64,000 bases of DNA from contig JABFGG010000013.1 of the NCBI GenBank assembly GCA_013112575.1, positions 49,883-113,882 of the forward strand, in the 5' to 3' direction. The notes below the pieces were generated by a model, which saw nothing but the letters and a program-made list of their open reading frames with translations, made no database searches and had not been told where the DNA came from. Within the stretch, counting starts at the first letter, position 1; every line of letters starts with the position of its first letter. Source of the DNA: Chloroflexota bacterium (lineage in GTDB: Bacteria; Chloroflexota; Anaerolineae; Anaerolineales; UBA11579). This document shows positions 52,762-60,889 of the stretch, one piece after another. The translations under genes were made by a program, and so were the position numbers.

Positions 52762-55620
52762 CTACGCCTCCGCCTTGGGCAGCTCCACCCAAAATATGCT
52801 GCCCTCTCCCTTTTTCGATTCAAATCCCACCTGCCCTTGCATGCGTTCCATGCCGCGATGCACGATAGCAAGACCAATACCTGTTCCGGGATAGTTCTCT
52901 ATACCGTGCAGCCGCTCAAATATTTTGAAGATGCGCTCTCGATGCTCTTCCTGAATGCCAATGCCGTTGTCGGAAACTTCTAAGCGGACATTATTGCCAT
53001 TTGACCGCGTTACTAAGCGAACTAGCGGCTTTGTGTCCACCTCTACGAATTTTATCGCATTGCTCAATAGATTAGTCACAACTTGCAGCATTGTAAGTGG
53101 ATGTGCCAGCACTGCAAACTCATCTAACTTGATTTCAATTTCAGCCTGGCTATCTTCGATATTCTTTTCCAGATTTGTGTGAGCTTCCTGGACGATCTCT
53201 CGCAGATCGACTACTTGCAGGTGCATATCCGCCCGGCTCAAACGACTGTATTCCAAGAGATCTCCAATTAGTTCATCCATGCGGTGGGCCGCATTCAAGA
53301 TGCGTTGGGTATATTCCTGACCTTCAGGGCCGAGTTGCTCGCCAAAATCCTCCAACAAAGCATTTGAAAAACCTTCAGTAGCGCGTAGCGGGGCGCGTAG
53401 ATCATGCGCCATAGAATATGCAAAGGCTTCCATTTCGTTATAACTTTTTTCAAGTTCCTGAGTACGTTGCCACACGCGATCTTCTAATTCGGCAGCATGC
53501 ATCTGAACCTGTTCGTAGAGCCGCGCGTTTTGAATTACTACTCCAATTTCGTCTGCCAATGCCTGCACCCATTTAAGATGCTCAAGGTTAAAGGTGTGGG
53601 CTTCATCACTGTCGAGTGAGATCAGCCCGATCGTTTCTCCGCGTGCTACGATAGGGACTCCCAACCAACTGCGGATATGTTTGCCCTTGGGGGTCTTAAT
53701 CCAGTCGCCTTCTTCAAAGGTATCGGAAATGAAACGGGCTTTCCTGGTTCTCCGAATGTACTTGAGGATTGGGCTGGTCTTCAGGAGGTTAAGCAAGTCT
53801 TCGACTCGCCGCTCTTTGCTCTTGTGGCCACGAAAAGCCATCACCGCAGGAATTTCTTCTTCAAATATTAGGATAGATCCTGAAATAAAAGGCACCAGTT
53901 CCTCACATTGTTCCAGTACATTGTTCAGAATTTCCTTTAGAGATACTTCGGACGCGGCTGCTCGCACAACCTGCAAAAGACTATCAGTCCGTATTCGCGC
54001 CACACGTTCGGCATCATATAAGCGCGCATTTTCGATGGCAATGGCAGCTTGATCGCCCAGCAATTTGATCAGGCGCAACTCTTTTTGTTCAAAGCGCCTT
54101 GGCTTTAAATACTTTATATTCATCACACCCACCACACGGCTGCCGATTTTGAGGGGCATGCAAACCAGTGCACCTTCCCAGTGGTCGTGTTTAGGCCTGA
54201 AGTCGGGGTCATTCTGAACGTCGGGGATAATAGCTGCTTCCCCTTGCCGCGCTACCCTAATGGTTATACCATTCGGTCGTGGATCGGGAATTCCTGTAGG
54301 GATTACGCCATTTGGTTCAAGCGAGGTGCTCTTACTGATTTGCTGGTTTTCAAATAAGAAAATGCGGGCATGCTGTGCCGCCGGGTTCAGCGAGAGCGTG
54401 GCTTCCAATACTGCCATGAGCACAGCATCCAACTCTGCGCTACTGATCAGGCTGATGCTTGCTTGTCGAACAGCTTCCAGTTCGTTAGCGCGTTGTTCTG
54501 TTTCCTCGATCAATTGAGTTTGTTTCAAGGCTAACGCTAATTGGTTAGCAATTTCTTCTGCTATTTCGATATGCTGGTTTGTATAAGCGTCAGGTGTTTT
54601 GTCTGCAATATTTAGTGACCCGATAAGCCCGCCTTTTAGGGTGAGGGGCACCGACAATATGCTGTGGATTCCTGACCTGACCATCTCCGTCTGTAGCGCA
54701 GACTTACCTGGGTAGTTTGGCAGGTTTTTAATTAAATAGAAGCGTTCGTTGGCCAGTAGAGTTTCAATACTATTAAGTGAGGCAAGGGGGAGACGTCCAC
54801 CGGTTGTGATGATCGATTTTTGGTCTCCCCCGGTAGCCTGGATGATGGCCTCCATATTTTCCCAGTCGATCAATAGAATGCTACTGCGCTGATGCGGTAA
54901 CACGTCTTGGAGGTGCTCTAAGGCTGCTGCTGCTGTTGTTTCCAGCGAGCCCGCCGCCAGGATATCCTGCTCGATTTGTCTTAGGGTGTTCAAGCGGTTT
55001 GCGTAGTTTGTAAGTTCTTTTTGCGCAGTTTGGGATTTCTGGGCATCTGCCAGGCTGCGCAAGTGAAAGGTCAACAATATGAGCAAAGAGCCAGCAGTGA
55101 CGGCTACAGCTGGATTCTCATCCAAAGAATTGCCTGGTAAAAAAGTGTTGAGGGCAAGCATCCCCACCAGATGCGAAAAAATCAACATAAGTGTGAAGCG
55201 CGAAGATAAGAACAACCGGCAAAACACCACGGCAACCAACAAATAATTTAGTACGTCACTATCGCGAGCGGCATCCCCTGGAAACGCGAAAGCAAAAATA
55301 GTTACAGAAATAAGCACTACAAATGCACGAACTGCAATTTTGTAGTGGCCCCACCTGTTTAGAAAGAATAAAAAGACCACCAATAAAAAATTGCTAAAAA
55401 CGATTATCCGATTGTTGCCCTGGTAAAAAGTATCTTCAGAGAACAACAGGTCTTCAGCTATAACTGAGAACGAACCGATCAGGATTACAGCCAGGCTCAA
55501 CCCAGCCAACCAGCGCGCTTGCAGACGATCTTTTTCAGGTGTTTTCGGGGATACCCAGGCCAAAAAATCCCACACTGCCCCCATTCTGGAATGCCTGGCC
55601 CTGGCGATGCGGTTTTTCAA
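52762..55620 (-). CDS. Membrane multi-GAF sensor histidine kinase
   Basis: A 952-residue kinase. Residues about 28-185 contain six hydrophobic helices; a short coiled coil follows, then three GAF domains (about 215-360, 385-530 and 550-695). The HisKA box YSMAHDLRAPL carries the phospho-His near 738. The ATPase has SNAIKFVEVDTKP, DNGIGIQEEHRERIFKIFERLHG and GTGIGLAIVHRGMERM. The type is the phytochrome-like/HWE-distant class with AHDLR in the H-box. The HD-GYP response regulator gene follows about 105 bp downstream, suggesting a pair. Confidence 0.92.
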   Translation of the reverse strand: MKNRIARARHSRMGAVWDFLAWVSPKTPEKDRLQARWLAGLSLAVILIGSFSVIAEDLLFSEDTFYQGNNRIIVFSNFLLVVFLFFLNRWGHYKIAVRAFVVLISVTIFAFAFPGDAARDSDVLNYLLVAVVFCRLFLSSRFTLMLIFSHLVGMLALNTFLPGNSLDENPAVAVTAGSLLILLTFHLRSLADAQKSQTAQKELTNYANRLNTLRQIEQDILAAGSLETTAAAALEHLQDVLPHQRSSILLIDWENMEAIIQATGGDQKSIITTGGRLPLASLNSIETLLANERFYLIKNLPNYPGKSALQTEMVRSGIHSILSVPLTLKGGLIGSLNIADKTPDAYTNQHIEIAEEIANQLALALKQTQLIEETEQRANELEAVRQASISLISSAELDAVLMAVLEATLSLNPAAQHARIFLFENQQISKSTSLEPNGVIPTGIPDPRPNGITIRVARQGEAAIIPDVQNDPDFRPKHDHWEGALVCMPLKIGSRVVGVMNIKYLKPRRFEQKELRLIKLLGDQAAIAIENARLYDAERVARIRTDSLLQVVRAAASEVSLKEILNNVLEQCEELVPFISGSILIFEEEIPAVMAFRGHKSKERRVEDLLNLLKTSPILKYIRRTRKARFISDTFEEGDWIKTPKGKHIRSWLGVPIVARGETIGLISLDSDEAHTFNLEHLKWVQALADEIGVVIQNARLYEQVQMHAAELEDRVWQRTQELEKSYNEMEAFAYSMAHDLRAPLRATEGFSNALLEDFGEQLGPEGQEYTQRILNAAHRMDELIGDLLEYSRLSRADMHLQVVDLREIVQEAHTNLEKNIEDSQAEIEIKLDEFAVLAHPLTMLQVVTNLLSNAIKFVEVDTKPLVRLVTRSNGNNVRLEVSDNGIGIQEEHRERIFKIFERLHGIENYPGTGIGLAIVHRGMERMQGQVGFESKKGEGSIFWVELPKAEA

Positions 55621-55811
55621 ACAGTCTCCTAAGCTGGCTGTTTGTTAACTGTAGGCAATGTTTACTATAGCCTATGGGCTATGAACGAATCTATGCCAAA
55701 TTCGTGCAGATTCAATAGCAAGTGGAGGCATTAAAAGGGATTATCCCCTTTCTTGCTTGCAGTATAATCCTAAGCCCTTTCGGATTTAACTCCTGTATGG
55801 AGAGGAACTAA

Positions 55812-57116
55812 ATGCGCATCGTTGATCTCATTGTTAAGAAACGTGATAAACAAGAACTCACCACCGAAGAAATTAATGCCTTCGTAGAAGCTTATACTAT
55901 TGGTGAAGTGCCTGATTATCAGGCTTCCGCCTGGGCCATGGCGGTACTGCTCAACGGTATGACTTCCCGCGAAACCACTGACCTGACCCTGGCGATGGCC
56001 AACTCAGGCGATACGCTGGACCTTTCCGGCGTGGTTGAAATTGCTGTAGATAAACACTCCACTGGAGGGGTGGGCGACAAGACTACACTGGCCGTCGAAC
56101 CCATTGTCGCATCGACCGGCCTGCCCGTTGGCAAGATGTCCGGGCGCGGTTTGGGTTTTAGCGGTGGCACGCTCGACAAGATGGAGTCCATCCCCGGTTA
56201 CCGTACTGATCTCACTGAAGAAGAATTCCTTGCCCAACTCAAGGAAGTTGGCGTGGTGCTTACCGGCCAAACGGGCGAACTGGCCCCGGCTGATGGCAAA
56301 CTCTATGGCCTGCGCGACGTAACCGGTACCGTACCCTCCATGCCGTTGATCGCCTCTTCCATTATGAGCAAGAAGATCGCCGCGGGTGCCCAACGCATTG
56401 TGCTGGATGTTAAGGTGGGCGTGGGTGCTTTTATGGAGACGCAGGAGGAGGCGCGTGAGTTGGCCGAGATCATGGTGGAGATCGGCCGGCTGGCCGGACG
56501 CCAGGCTGTGGCCCTCATCTCCGATATGAACCAGCCCTTGGGCATTGCTGTAGGTAATGCGCTTGAAGTGGTGGAGGCCATTGAGACGCTGCAAGGCGGC
56601 GGCCCATACGATTTCCGCGAGCACTCCCTTGAGGTTGCTACCCATCTTCTGGTTTTGGGCGGTAAAGCCGAAAATGAAGAAGCTGCCCGCCAGATGGCCG
56701 AAGAAACCATCAGCAGCGGGGCGGCTTGGGAGAAGTTCCGCCAATTAGTAGAAGTGCAAGGCGGGGATGTTTCATACATCGATGATCCGAGTAAGCTACC
56801 CAAAGCCAAATTGATTGAAACCGTCAAAGCAGAGCGCGGTGGTTATTTGGCAGAGATCAATGCCCGCGAAGTGGGCGAAACGGCTGTTACCCTGGGCGCT
56901 GGCCGCCAGAAGAAGGGCGATCCGGTTAACCATGCCGTGGGCATCATGATCCATCGTAATGTGGGTGACCAACTTGCAGCAGGCGACGACCTTTTCGAGA
57001 TCCATGCCGGCGATGAGAAAACTTTGCAGGAAGCTAAGCAACGCGTCATGGCCGCGCATGTGTGGAGCGACGAAGCGGTTGAACCCCTCCCGCTCTTTTA
57101 TGGGGTTGTGAAATAG
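55812..57116 (+). CDS. pdp: Pyrimidine-nucleoside (thymidine) phosphorylase
   Basis: A 434-residue enzyme that splits thymidine, deoxyuridine or uridine with phosphate. The signature KHSTGGVGDKTTLAVEPIVA is near residue 78, and SGRGLGFSGGTLDKMESIPGY, SSIMSKKIAAGAQRIVLDVK and VGVGAFM follow. The C-terminal domain is complete. The ATG at 55812 has GGAGAGGA upstream, and TATAAT lies at 55763-55768. With upp it covers pyrimidine salvage. It ends before a hairpin terminator. Confidence 0.95.
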   Translation: MRIVDLIVKKRDKQELTTEEINAFVEAYTIGEVPDYQASAWAMAVLLNGMTSRETTDLTLAMANSGDTLDLSGVVEIAVDKHSTGGVGDKTTLAVEPIVASTGLPVGKMSGRGLGFSGGTLDKMESIPGYRTDLTEEEFLAQLKEVGVVLTGQTGELAPADGKLYGLRDVTGTVPSMPLIASSIMSKKIAAGAQRIVLDVKVGVGAFMETQEEARELAEIMVEIGRLAGRQAVALISDMNQPLGIAVGNALEVVEAIETLQGGGPYDFREHSLEVATHLLVLGGKAENEEAARQMAEETISSGAAWEKFRQLVEVQGGDVSYIDDPSKLPKAKLIETVKAERGGYLAEINAREVGETAVTLGAGRQKKGDPVNHAVGIMIHRNVGDQLAAGDDLFEIHAGDEKTLQEAKQRVMAAHVWSDEAVEPLPLFYGVVK

Positions 57117-57142
57117 TTTAGAGTTGACATAAATTAAAAAAT

Positions 57143-57173
57143 AAAGGGACGGTTTTAAACCGGCCCTTTTTAT
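57143..57173 (+). terminator. Terminator after pdp
   Basis: AAAGGG-A-CGGTTT pairs with AAACCG-G-CCCTTT through one mismatch, with T's after it and A's before it. It can serve pdp and, in reverse, degV. Confidence 0.75.
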
Positions 57174-57185
57174 GTTCTAATCAAG

Positions 57186-57233
57186 AAGAGTTTGTTACAC
57201 AAACTCTTAAACTCAATTGCATAGCAATTGAGT
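57186..57233. repeat. Two adjacent palindromes at the degV 3' end
   Basis: First: arm AAGAGTTTGT, loop TAC (57186-57208). Second: arm ACTCAATTGC, loop ATA (57211-57233), whose last base is the first base of the degV stop codon. Both stems are perfect and 10 bp long. Confidence 0.75.
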
Positions 57234-58093
57234 CATCCTTCATAGCCCGCCATAAAGGCTACGCCTACAGTACCGGGGCCAGTATGGGTGCCCACGGAAG
57301 GACTGACTTCGGCGATGATAGTTTCTACGGGGTTGACTTTGGCAGCTACCATGTCGAGGACTTTCTGGGCATCGTCTGCGGCATTGGCATGCAGCACAGC
57401 CAGATAGACGGGGCTGCGCCCGCCGATGCGTTCTTCAGTCAACTCAACCAGGCGATTGTAAGCTTTTTTGGTGGTGCGCTGGCGTTCCAGGGCTTCGATG
57501 GCGCCGTCCTGCACCTCGAGGATGGGTTTGAGGTTTAGGGCTGTACCGATGAAACGTTGTGCGCCGCCAATACGCCCGCCGCGGTGCAGGAACTCGAGGG
57601 TGTCGACTACCAGGATCAAGCCGGTGTGCTGGCAGGCTGCTTCGGCCACGGCTTTGACCTCGGCCATGGATTTGCCGGCTTCGGCAGCGCGGGCGGCCAT
57701 GAGGATGGGCCAGCCGGAGCCCATGGAAGCGGATTTGGTGTTGACGATCTCGACGTTTATGTCAGCTTCTTTCAAAGCGATGGCCTGTTCCATAGAGCCA
57801 ATGGTGCCGGATAGTTTGTCAGAAAGGTGGATGGCGAGGACGTCTTTGACGCCTTCACTGGCAAGTTGTTCCAGGACTTCTTTCGCTTCGCCGGGAGTGG
57901 CCTGAGAGGTGGTGGGCATTTCGGCGGCGGTAGAGAGGCGTTGGTAGAACTCGGTGGGTTGGATGTCGACGCGGTCTAATAGCTCTTCGCCGGACCAGAT
58001 GACGACGGAATGGATCTCGCGGATGTCGTATTGTTTCATGACGTCGAGGGGGAGATTGGTGGTGCTGTCGATAACTATGGCAACTTTGGACAT
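57233..58093 (-). CDS. degV: DegV-family fatty-acid-binding protein
   Basis: A 286-residue DegV protein. It starts VAIVIDSTTNLPLDV, has TSQATPGEAKEVL for the head-group loop, HLSDKLSGTIGSMEQA, and NTKSASMGSGWPI. In Firmicutes such proteins (FakB) present fatty acids to a kinase; no FakA is in this window. The ATG at 58091-58093 follows AGGAGCAC. The stop codon is reached within the second of two palindromes. Confidence 0.93.
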   Translation of the reverse strand: MSKVAIVIDSTTNLPLDVMKQYDIREIHSVVIWSGEELLDRVDIQPTEFYQRLSTAAEMPTTSQATPGEAKEVLEQLASEGVKDVLAIHLSDKLSGTIGSMEQAIALKEADINVEIVNTKSASMGSGWPILMAARAAEAGKSMAEVKAVAEAACQHTGLILVVDTLEFLHRGGRIGGAQRFIGTALNLKPILEVQDGAIEALERQRTTKKAYNRLVELTEERIGGRSPVYLAVLHANAADDAQKVLDMVAAKVNPVETIIAEVSPSVGTHTGPGTVGVAFMAGYEG

Positions 58094-58485
58094 AGATGTG
58101 CTCCTCTGAGTGGATTTAATGATGTGATAATGGCTGGAAACAGTTGCTTAAACCCATTTTTTAAGAGTCAGTTACGGTTCGAGCCGGAGCCTCGACTCCG
58201 AGAATGGGTATGGAATAGATTTGCAGAGATTTGTTTAGTTACTCATTCTCTGTGTTCTCGTCTGCGTATTGACTCGGCTTGCCTTTGGAGTTTGGCAGCG
58301 CCAAACTCCCTAAGCTAAAGCGGAGCTTTAGCGTCAGGTTTATTGCCGGAATATCAGGTATGGGGGCGGGGGTAATGTGGGGCGGAAGATGTGGGGGTGC
58401 GCGACAATGAAAGCGCGAAAAAGGGGCTAATTAATGTATGCGTATGTATGCTTAATGTAGTTGACGCAATAGCTATGCTATTGCG
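58094..58485. other. Gene-free spacer with palindromes and the first composite module
   Basis: The first 190 bases hold no feature I can name. From 58287 onwards there are two palindromes, the block TTGCCGGAATAT at 58343-58354, a G-rich stretch, and the TAATGTA block at 58431-58459. It ends in a third palindrome that reaches the small zinc-protein gene. The module start and end match 63272-63389 with the same internal spacing. Confidence 0.7.
58287..58332. repeat. Pair of palindromes (arms GGAGTTTGGC and GCTAAAGC)
   Basis: Arm GGAGTTTGGC with loop AGC at 58287-58309, and arm GCTAAAGC with loop GGA at 58314-58332. Both stems are perfect with three-base loops flanked by GC. Confidence 0.75.
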
Positions 58486-58490
58486 TCAAC
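58460..58490. repeat. 14-bp-stem palindrome at the 3' end of the small gene
   Basis: Arm GTTGACGCAATAGC, loop TAT; perfect over 14 bp. It includes the stop codon (58486-58488) of the 58-residue gene on the minus strand. Confidence 0.78.
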
Positions 58491-58662
58491 CGCCCAAAGC
58501 GTCGTTGTCGGCGGGGTGGCAGATGATGCAGTTGTCTTTGTTGCCCACTTCGGCCTGTTTATAGTCGTCGAAGAATTCACTTTTGTGCTCTTCACAAACT
58601 TTGAAGACGACGGGCCAGCCCCTTTCTCTGATCTCGTTTGCGAGGTCGCGTTCGCTGAACAT
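58486..58662 (-). CDS. 58-residue putative zinc-binding protein
   Basis: A short minus-strand frame from ATG 58660-58662 with GAGAGG eight bases upstream. The translation starts MFSERDLANEIRERGWPVVF and holds CEEH at residues 23-26 and CIICH at residues 45-49, a C-x2-H ... C-x2-C pattern that can bind one zinc. Charge distribution and third-base usage look coding, and other frames over the interval are poorer. No known family was recognised. It ends inside a strong palindrome and sits between the first repeat module and the dehydrogenase gene. I rate it as a real gene on ribosome site plus metal pattern. Confidence 0.6.
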   Translation of the reverse strand: MFSERDLANEIRERGWPVVFKVCEEHKSEFFDDYKQAEVGNKDNCIICHPADNDALGG

Positions 58663-58693
58663 GGGTACACCTCTCTTCTAAGTGGCTTGCCGT

Positions 58694-58734
58694 GGGCTGG
58701 CTTGCCCCCTTGTTGTGATGTAGGCGTTGGTTTT
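58694..58734 (+). repeat. Left 41-base direct repeat flanking the SDR gene
   Basis: Starts GGGCTGGCTTGCC and contains TGTGATGT and GGCGTTGGTTT. It matches 59836-59876 at about 35 of 41 positions in the same orientation. Confidence 0.65.
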
Positions 58735-58773
58735 CCGTAATTTGAGTATACTCAATTAATGTACTTAATGACG

Positions 58774-58837
58774 TAGATGCTGTGCATCTAGACGTAGTGC
58801 TGCGCAGCTACTTATGGAGTTTGCTATGCAAATTCCA
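58774..58837. repeat. Cluster of three palindromes
   Basis: Arm TAGATGC with loop TGT (58774-58790); an imperfect TAGTGC-type stem with loop TGC (58795-58810); and arm GGAGTTTGC with loop TAT and one G-T pair (58816-58836). All have the GC-three-bases-GC centre. Confidence 0.6.
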
Positions 58838-58986
58838 CTTATTTAATGTACTTTATGTAGGGTTAGGCACACATTTCGCAACGGTCGGAATATACTGCTT
58901 CCTCAAAAAGTAGAGTCACCCATAAGACGTTAAAACGACCTTAGGAGGTTAGCATCTCACCGGAAAAACCAGATGAAGTTAAACGC

Positions 58987-59796
58987 TTGACAGCGAAGAG
59001 ACAGCAGGTGCTGGTGTTGGTCACCGGCGCGACCAATGGTATCGGGGCGGCCTCAGCGACAGCCCTCGCTAAGGCTGGGTACCAGGTCATAGTTCACGGC
59101 CGAAGCGATGCGCGATGTGCACTGGTGGTCGAGGCCATCCAGGCTCAGGGTGGTACTGCTCAAGCCGAACTCGCCGATTTTGCTTCGTTGGCCCAGGTAC
59201 GCGATATGGCGGACCGGCTGGCTCCGCAGAACATTGACGTCGTGGTGAACAACGCAGGCGTCTGGATGAACGAAGCCTGGGAGACGGAAGACGGGTTTGA
59301 GACGACCTGGCAGGTCAATCACCTGGCTCCTTTCTTACTCACCCAACGCTTGCTGCCTGCGCTTCTCAAGCGCGCCGATGCTTGTGTGATCAACATCTCC
59401 TCGAGCGGGCATCGCTCGGGACGGATCCACTTCGACGACGTCAATCTGCAGCGCGGTTTTAGCGGCCTGCGCGCCTACTGCCAATCGAAGCTGGCCAATG
59501 TGCTCTTCACGCAGGAGCTGGCCCGACGCACTCAGGGCTCGTCTTTGATAACGCACGCGGTGGACCCAGGTGCTGTGCAAACGCAGCTCCTTGCCCAGAC
59601 GGGTTTCAACGTGCCCGCGGCCAAACCCGCTGGGGAAACAGTGGGGAGGTGGTTGGCCGCCGTCTTGGGTCCCGAGGGTCGGGACAGCAGTGGCGACTAC
59701 TTCGAGCCAGATGGAAGGCGCTCAGAACCCTCCACTAGCGACACCGAGCTCGCAGCCAGACTCTGGTCGCTGAGCGAGAGGCAGGTTGCAACGTAG
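58987..59796 (+). CDS. Short-chain dehydrogenase/reductase, copy 1
   Basis: A 269-residue SDR if counted from TTG 58987. The cofactor loop is TGATNGIG, NNAGVW is the NAG motif, Ser lies in NISSSGHRSG, and the catalytic YxxxK is YCQSK. It resembles retinol-dehydrogenase/WW-oxidoreductase-type SDRs; the substrate is unknown. The start is unclear: AGGAGG at 58943-58948 is 38 bases from the TTG but only 5 from an in-frame ATC (58954), and the frame stays open back to there. The first 211 bases recur at the right edge with about 11 changes. Confidence 0.85.
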   Translation: MTAKRQQVLVLVTGATNGIGAASATALAKAGYQVIVHGRSDARCALVVEAIQAQGGTAQAELADFASLAQVRDMADRLAPQNIDVVVNNAGVWMNEAWETEDGFETTWQVNHLAPFLLTQRLLPALLKRADACVINISSSGHRSGRIHFDDVNLQRGFSGLRAYCQSKLANVLFTQELARRTQGSSLITHAVDPGAVQTQLLAQTGFNVPAAKPAGETVGRWLAAVLGPEGRDSSGDYFEPDGRRSEPSTSDTELAARLWSLSERQVAT

Positions 59797-59835
59797 ATGA
59801 ACCTCGTGCGTTCCGGCTGCGGCCGAACGCGCGTA

Positions 59836-59876
59836 GGGCTGGCTTGCCAACATGCTGTGATGTTGGCGTTGGTTTC
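59836..59876 (+). repeat. Right 41-base direct repeat flanking the SDR gene
   Basis: Partner of 58694-58734; it begins 40 bases after the SDR stop. The pair encloses about 1.1 kb holding the SDR and its upstream region. Confidence 0.65.
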
Positions 59877-59950
59877 TCTATATTCAGGATACAAGATACC
59901 TGAGGGTGTGTGTAGGCGATTTGTTAAATATGTGGACTACCTCCATTGAC

Positions 59951-59988
59951 CCAACATAGGGACGCACAATTGTGCGTCCCTATGTTGG
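59951..59988. repeat. 38-bp perfect palindrome
   Basis: Each arm is CCAACATAGGGACGCACAA; there is no loop and no mismatch across 38 bases. It lies between the convergent SDR and SIMPL genes. No T-tract follows on either strand (GGATG on the right, GTCAA on the left), so it is a weak terminator candidate. Confidence 0.85.
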
Positions 59989-60009
59989 ATGTTACCAAGT
60001 GAACTTGCC

Positions 60010-60816
60010 TCACTTCAGGCTGAATGAAGCACTCACTTCAGCTCTTACGGATACCTGACCCAAATTTACCGGGCCTGCTTCTGTCAGGGCGCCAGCTTCG
60101 CCCCCTGTCGGGGCAACATTTTGCACGGTGTTTTGTGTCCATAGATCGCGGTTTTGGCCGTACCAACCGCCATTGAAATATGACCAGGTATTCTCGTTAA
60201 TGGTCATTACACAACCCGCCTCGGACCCGGCAGCAGCAGCAATATCTTGTGCTTTTTCGCTGGCAGCTTCCACAGCCAGTTCACGCGCCTGGTCACGATA
60301 CGTGCGCAGGTCGCTGAGATAAAACTCTACATTGACGACCTGGTTCGCCCCCGCGTTGAGAGCGGCGGTTATCATTTCGTTGACTTTACTGATGTCGCGT
60401 AGTGTGATTGCCACAACATTGTTGATGCGATACCCTGAAATTACCAATGAAGAATAATTCTCGTAAATAGGGTTGATCAAATACCAGTCGGTGACGATAT
60501 CTTTTTCTGCGATGCCCAGCTTTTTCGAGGCACTGATGACCTGGTTGATGGTTCTGCTATTAGCGGCTTCTACATTTTCAGGGGTGCTGCCGTTAGATTG
60601 CACACCCAACTGGATCAACACCCGGTCCGGCGTAACATTAACCACGGCTGTGCCGCTGACCTGAATGGAGCGGCCCGTATCGCAGGCCAGCTCGGTCTCT
60701 GCTGTTGGGGTTGGCGTTGAAGATGCAGCCTCGGCGACTAAGCCGGGGATGCCTATGATTACCAGCATCAAGAAAACGACCAGGGCGGCATGGAAGCGCG
60801 TTAATTTTTGTTTCAT
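60010..60816 (-). CDS. Exported SIMPL (DUF541) domain protein
   Basis: Start at ATG 60814-60816, with GGAGATCCTC before it and a signal peptide of about 30 residues (AALVVFLMLVIIGIPGLVAEA). The 268-residue translation then has a SIMPL/DUF541 domain: SIQVSGTAVVNVTPDRVLIQ, GIAEKDIVTDWYLINPIYEN, VVAITLRDISKV and ELAVEAASEKAQDIA. SIMPL proteins are periplasmic or surface-located, often oligomeric, with poorly known roles, some in oxidative stress. It follows the histidine kinase gene by 73 bp and is probably part of the RR-HK operon or its target. Confidence 0.88.
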   Translation of the reverse strand: MKQKLTRFHAALVVFLMLVIIGIPGLVAEAASSTPTPTAETELACDTGRSIQVSGTAVVNVTPDRVLIQLGVQSNGSTPENVEAANSRTINQVISASKKLGIAEKDIVTDWYLINPIYENYSSLVISGYRINNVVAITLRDISKVNEMITAALNAGANQVVNVEFYLSDLRTYRDQARELAVEAASEKAQDIAAAAGSEAGCVMTINENTWSYFNGGWYGQNRDLWTQNTVQNVAPTGGEAGALTEAGPVNLGQVSVRAEVSASFSLK

Positions 60817-60889
60817 GAGGATCTCCTGTAGGCGAATGATGATTTTCGCCTCAGGATATTTCCCCAACCGGGCAGCAGTGTGTCAGATT

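Larger units (their letters stand above)
58663..58953. other. Spacer with palindromes and conserved SDR upstream region
   Basis: It contains the left 41-base direct repeat (58694-58734), TAATGTA words at about 58758 and 58852, three palindromes (58774-58790, 58795-58810 imperfect, 58816-58836), and from 58875 the 112-base segment that is repeated at 63678-63789. TATACT at 58891-58896 may be a -10 box; AGGAGG lies at 58943-58948. Confidence 0.6.

Noticed and set aside
57186..57233. A CRISPR-like array suggested by serial palindromes
   Set aside because: The arms are all different and there is no constant repeat, spacer length or cas gene.
58166..58200. GGTTCGAGCC, resembling a tRNA T-arm
   Set aside because: No acceptor stem, anticodon arm or CCA can be fitted around it.
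58516..58740. A plus-strand frame over the small zinc-protein gene
   Set aside because: The minus-strand frame has a ribosome site and paired metal ligands; the plus frame has neither and crosses the direct repeat.
59797..59946. A possible 50-codon gene right after SDR copy 1
   Set aside because: It has no ribosome site and reads through the right-hand 41-base direct repeat.
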